From an uncultured Spirochaetaceae bacterium (lineage in GTDB: Bacteria > Spirochaetota > Spirochaetia > Sphaerochaetales > Sphaerochaetaceae): DNA of 7,824 nucleotides. Each line of letters begins with the position of its first letter. The stretch's first letter is position 1. The DNA lies in contig CALXON010000081.1 in NCBI GenBank assembly GCA_944389985.1, positions 1 to 7,824 of the forward strand, written 5' to 3'. Position numbers and translations under genes: made by a program. The notes below the pieces were generated by a model. That model was not told the DNA's origin. It was given only the letters and a program-made list of their open reading frames with translations, and did no database searches. This document shows, one piece after another, positions 5,360 to 7,824 of the stretch.

Positions 5360-6565
5360 ATGAAAAGAATAACACTACTGCTTTTGACAATAACCACAGT
5401 TCTCCTTTCATCCTGCAATGATTCCTCCAGAGGTGTTCTCCAGTGGGCATACCAGCTCGCGGCAGAAGAGGAAAGCTACAACCAGAGTTACCTCGGTCAT
5501 GATGATACGAACATCTATCTTGAGCGTGACTGGGATATCTACAGGGCATACTCAAGAGAGAGATCCAACGGAGGTTATGAGATCGTCTATGAGAAGATCC
5601 TCGAATCCTCTGCAGATGATCCGTTTCCGATCCTTGTTGAGAATGGAAACATCTACATGGCTTACAAGAATGGATCCACGTTCTCATTCTTCTATATTCC
5701 AATTCCTGAGGAAGGACAGATAACCTCAGAGGCTTACAGCGATGCGATGACAAACACGTCCAACAAATGCACTCTCTCCGGAGTATCCGGTGAGATAAGC
5801 AAATTCGGACTTTCAAGTGTGATCGCACGCGATGAGTCCGGGAAGATCTACCATCAGGTTGTGTACAAGCTTGCAGGAGAAGGCCTTCTCGATGATTCCC
5901 ACTATGCGCTGATAAAATCTGCAAGCAACAACACGATAACACTCTCTTCTCCGGTGAGTGTTCCAACAAACTCACAGATCATCGGAGACGGAGTGCTGAA
6001 GGCTACCAGTGATGATCCGGAGATCAACATCCCTGACAACATGAATGACCTCTATCTGATCAACGGTACAAGCAAGCTCAGGATCAGGACGTATCATGAC
6101 TCTCTCGACTACCCTATGGGATCCGACGGACACTACGCTGCGATGGCCAGCGGAGAGATCTGCGCCATCGATCTCAACGAGAAGCCTGAAGGATATGACG
6201 GAAGACTTCACCAGAGCACTCTCAGGTTCGATGTGACGGACAGGGAAGGAAACTACCTCATCACATACAAGGATGGTAACAGCATCATCGGTTACCTTTC
6301 AGACAACGGTCTTTACTGGAGAGAGGACATAACCGATAGAAATGAGAGCACACACAAGAGCCAGCCTGACATCATCTCCGTCAGCGAGGACTCTGACATC
6401 ATGCCGCTTTCATTTGTCGGGAAGCACAAAACAAAGGCCAATGAGTATCTTCTGATAACCCAGGACAACGGCTTCTACATTCTCCGCCCGCATGCAAGCG
6501 GCGTGCAGAGACTGGAGAAGATCAGAAGCGGTTCAAGTTACCAGCTCTCAGATTTCTTCAACTGA
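5360..6565 (+). CDS. Lipoprotein of unknown function
   Basis: 401 residues. The N-terminus is a lipoprotein signal: KR at 2-3, a hydrophobic run, and lipobox LSSC with the lipidated cysteine at C19, which would anchor the protein in an envelope membrane. The mature part is acidic and polar with no further membrane segment. Several short stretches have the look of beta-propeller or sheet strands separated by Asn/Gly/Asp turns (NIYLERDWDIYRAYS, NIYMAYKNGSTFSFFYI, YLITYKDGNSIIGYL, YLLITQDNGFYIL), but no named repeat family is recognised. The ribosome site AAGGGGGG (5346-5353) ends 6 bases before the ATG. It overlaps the upstream stop, and the gap is 12 bp, so it is co-transcribed with the barrel gene. 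A surface or periplasmic partner of the barrel is a reasonable guess only. Confidence 0.8.
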   Translation: MKRITLLLLTITTVLLSSCNDSSRGVLQWAYQLAAEEESYNQSYLGHDDTNIYLERDWDIYRAYSRERSNGGYEIVYEKILESSADDPFPILVENGNIYMAYKNGSTFSFFYIPIPEEGQITSEAYSDAMTNTSNKCTLSGVSGEISKFGLSSVIARDESGKIYHQVVYKLAGEGLLDDSHYALIKSASNNTITLSSPVSVPTNSQIIGDGVLKATSDDPEINIPDNMNDLYLINGTSKLRIRTYHDSLDYPMGSDGHYAAMASGEICAIDLNEKPEGYDGRLHQSTLRFDVTDREGNYLITYKDGNSIIGYLSDNGLYWREDITDRNESTHKSQPDIISVSEDSDIMPLSFVGKHKTKANEYLLITQDNGFYILRPHASGVQRLEKIRSGSSYQLSDFFN

Positions 6566-6570
6566 TTCAT

Positions 6571-6590
6571 AGGGCTCCGCGAGGAGCCCT
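6571..6590 (+). terminator. Hairpin terminator after the lipoprotein gene
   Basis: AGGGCTCC-GCGA-GGAGCCCT forms a perfect 8-bp, GC-rich stem with a GCGA tetraloop, 5 bases after the lipoprotein stop. The following CTTCTTT is only moderately T-rich. On the minus strand the same hairpin lies 6 bases past the MATE stop but lacks a U-tract there, so it probably acts mainly on the plus strand. It separates two convergent genes. Confidence 0.75.
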
Positions 6591-6596
6591 CTTCTT

Positions 6597-7824
6597 TCAC
6601 CTCTTCCTGTATTTCACTGCATATCTTATGACATACTCAGAGAGGAGGAAGATCCAGGCAACGGCCTCCGCATAGGCTATCGCCATATTTCCCATCGAAT
6701 CCCTAAAGACATATGACATGATGATCCTGACAACAAGGGATGCAATCCCGGCAAGCCCTGAGAAGAGCATGTCACCATGTCCCTCAACATAACCTCTGAG
6801 CGCCATCGCAAGACCGAAAACTATATAGAAGGAAGCGATCGCATTGAAGAATGACCGCCCGATATCGACAGTGGATGGAGTGAGACCGAATATTGAGATC
6901 AGCCACGCTCCGAAGAGGAATACGATGAGCGTGAGAATGACAGATACGACAGACATTATAACAAGGCCTGTCCTCAGGATCTTCCTCACCCTCTCAGGCT
7001 TTCCTGCCCCTATGTTCTGAGCTGCAACTGTAGCTATTCCCGAACCAAGGTTTATTATCGGAAGGAGGATTATGGTATCGACACGGTATGCTGTCGTGAT
7101 TGCAGCGACAGTCTGTTCTCCGAATCCGTTCATGAACTGCTGAAGGATCACATTACCTGCAGAGCTGACGCCTGACTGTACTGCAGGAGGAAGACCGAAG
7201 AGTGCTGTCTCCGCGACCGTACATCTGACCTCTGTTCTCTCTCCTTTCCTGCCCCTGAGTTCAGGATACTTCAGAAACGTATAGAAGATGGCGAAGAGAG
7301 TCATAGCCGCCTGAGCGATCACAGTCGCTGCCGCAGCACCCTTTACTCCCCATCCGAAACCCATTACGAAGATCATGTCGAGAACTACATTCGCAATTGA
7401 GGACACAAGGACGGAGAGAAAAGGAGCCCTGCTGTTTCCCATTCCCCTGAGAATTGCTGAGAATGTGTTATAGACTGCGAGAAGAGGAACACCCATCAGC
7501 ACTATACCAAGGTAATCCTCAGCGAATGTGAGTATGTTCTCAGGTGTGTCCATCAGGGACAGGAGTCCACGGCGGAAAGTGATTCCGAGACCTGCTATTA
7601 CAAGAAAGATCAGTCCGAGCAGCGCTGTACAGGAATAAAGTATGCTTCTGATACCCTTTCCCTCTCCTCTTCCGTACTTCTGCGCGGCAAGGACTGAAAG
7701 ACCGGATGTAAAGCCTGTGATGACCGTCACAAAGAGGTTGTAGATCGATGTCGTCGAGCCGATTCCGGCAAGGGCAAGCTCTCCGTTGTAGTTACCTACG
7801 ATGAAGGCATCGACCCAGCTGAAG
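6597..7824 (-). CDS. MATE-family multidrug/Na+ (or H+) efflux transporter, N-terminus missing
   Basis: An inner-membrane antiporter of the MATE superfamily that exports cationic or organic compounds using an ion gradient. The frame is open to the right edge: before the GTG at 7730 it reads FSWVDAFIVGNYNGELALAG and on to IYNLF, the expected end of helix 1 and start of helix 2 in MATE proteins, so that GTG is internal and the true start is outside. About 408 residues are visible, and 30-50 are missing. The two halves show the duplicated MATE pattern. The second half is recognisable in AAITTAYRVDTIILLPIINL followed by GSGIATVAAQNIGAGKPERV. About eleven hydrophobic helices remain. The C-terminus is short and basic (YAVKYRKR). 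The substrate cannot be told. It converges with the lipoprotein gene, with 31 bp between the stops. Confidence 0.9.
   Translation of the reverse strand, partial: FSWVDAFIVGNYNGELALAGIGSTTSIYNLFVTVITGFTSGLSVLAAQKYGRGEGKGIRSILYSCTALLGLIFLVIAGLGITFRRGLLSLMDTPENILTFAEDYLGIVLMGVPLLAVYNTFSAILRGMGNSRAPFLSVLVSSIANVVLDMIFVMGFGWGVKGAAAATVIAQAAMTLFAIFYTFLKYPELRGRKGERTEVRCTVAETALFGLPPAVQSGVSSAGNVILQQFMNGFGEQTVAAITTAYRVDTIILLPIINLGSGIATVAAQNIGAGKPERVRKILRTGLVIMSVVSVILTLIVFLFGAWLISIFGLTPSTVDIGRSFFNAIASFYIVFGLAMALRGYVEGHGDMLFSGLAGIASLVVRIIMSYVFRDSMGNMAIAYAEAVAWIFLLSEYVIRYAVKYRKR

Noticed and set aside
5319..5975. Minus-strand 218-residue open frame
   Set aside because: It is antisense to the lipoprotein gene and gives a low-complexity Arg/Ser/His/Cys-rich product without a ribosome site or known domain.
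7728..7730. GTG as the true start of the MATE gene
   Set aside because: The same frame upstream continues with conserved MATE helix 1-2 sequence to the window edge, so the GTG is an internal valine.

Overview
The window looks like a bacterial chromosome, most likely a spirochaete of the Sphaerochaeta/Treponema type. This rests on the MiaB sequence style and on a small outer-membrane barrel paired with a lipoprotein. It is an inference from sequence style, not a database match. Base composition is moderate and fairly even, and coding density is high.

Positions 1-4649 are all read on the minus strand. In transcription order they are folD (one-carbon folate metabolism), miaB (tRNA A37 methylthiolation) and a Sir2/CobB-type NAD-dependent deacylase. 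The stop of folD overlaps the start of miaB by 4 bp (ATGA), and miaB overlaps cobB by 8 bp, so the three form a tight, probably translationally coupled operon. About 150 bp follow that hold four regularly spaced 19-bp repeats. The last repeat supplies the final three codons and stop of cobB. Next come an AAA+ ATPase with a C-terminal DUF4143/PD-(D/E)XK-like region and, at the window edge, the 5' part of ssrA (tmRNA). The tmRNA is recognised by its conserved 5' end and by a tag reading frame that starts AKKEDEYVSDEA before the sequence runs out.

Positions 4650-4741 are a compact divergent control region. Two consensus-like promoters lie back to back with their -35 boxes only 5 bp apart. One drives folD with an almost leaderless mRNA. 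The other drives a plus-strand pair: a small outer-membrane beta-barrel protein (4742-5347) and, 12 bp later, a 401-residue lipoprotein of unknown function (5360-6565). This pair is probably an envelope operon. It ends at a hairpin at 6571-6590.

Positions 6597-7824, minus strand, are a MATE-family efflux transporter that converges on the lipoprotein gene and loses its N-terminus at the right window edge.

No complete new system is evident. The points most worth checking are the two-type repeat array, the truncated tmRNA with an unfamiliar acidic tag, and the divergent promoter that makes folD leaderless.
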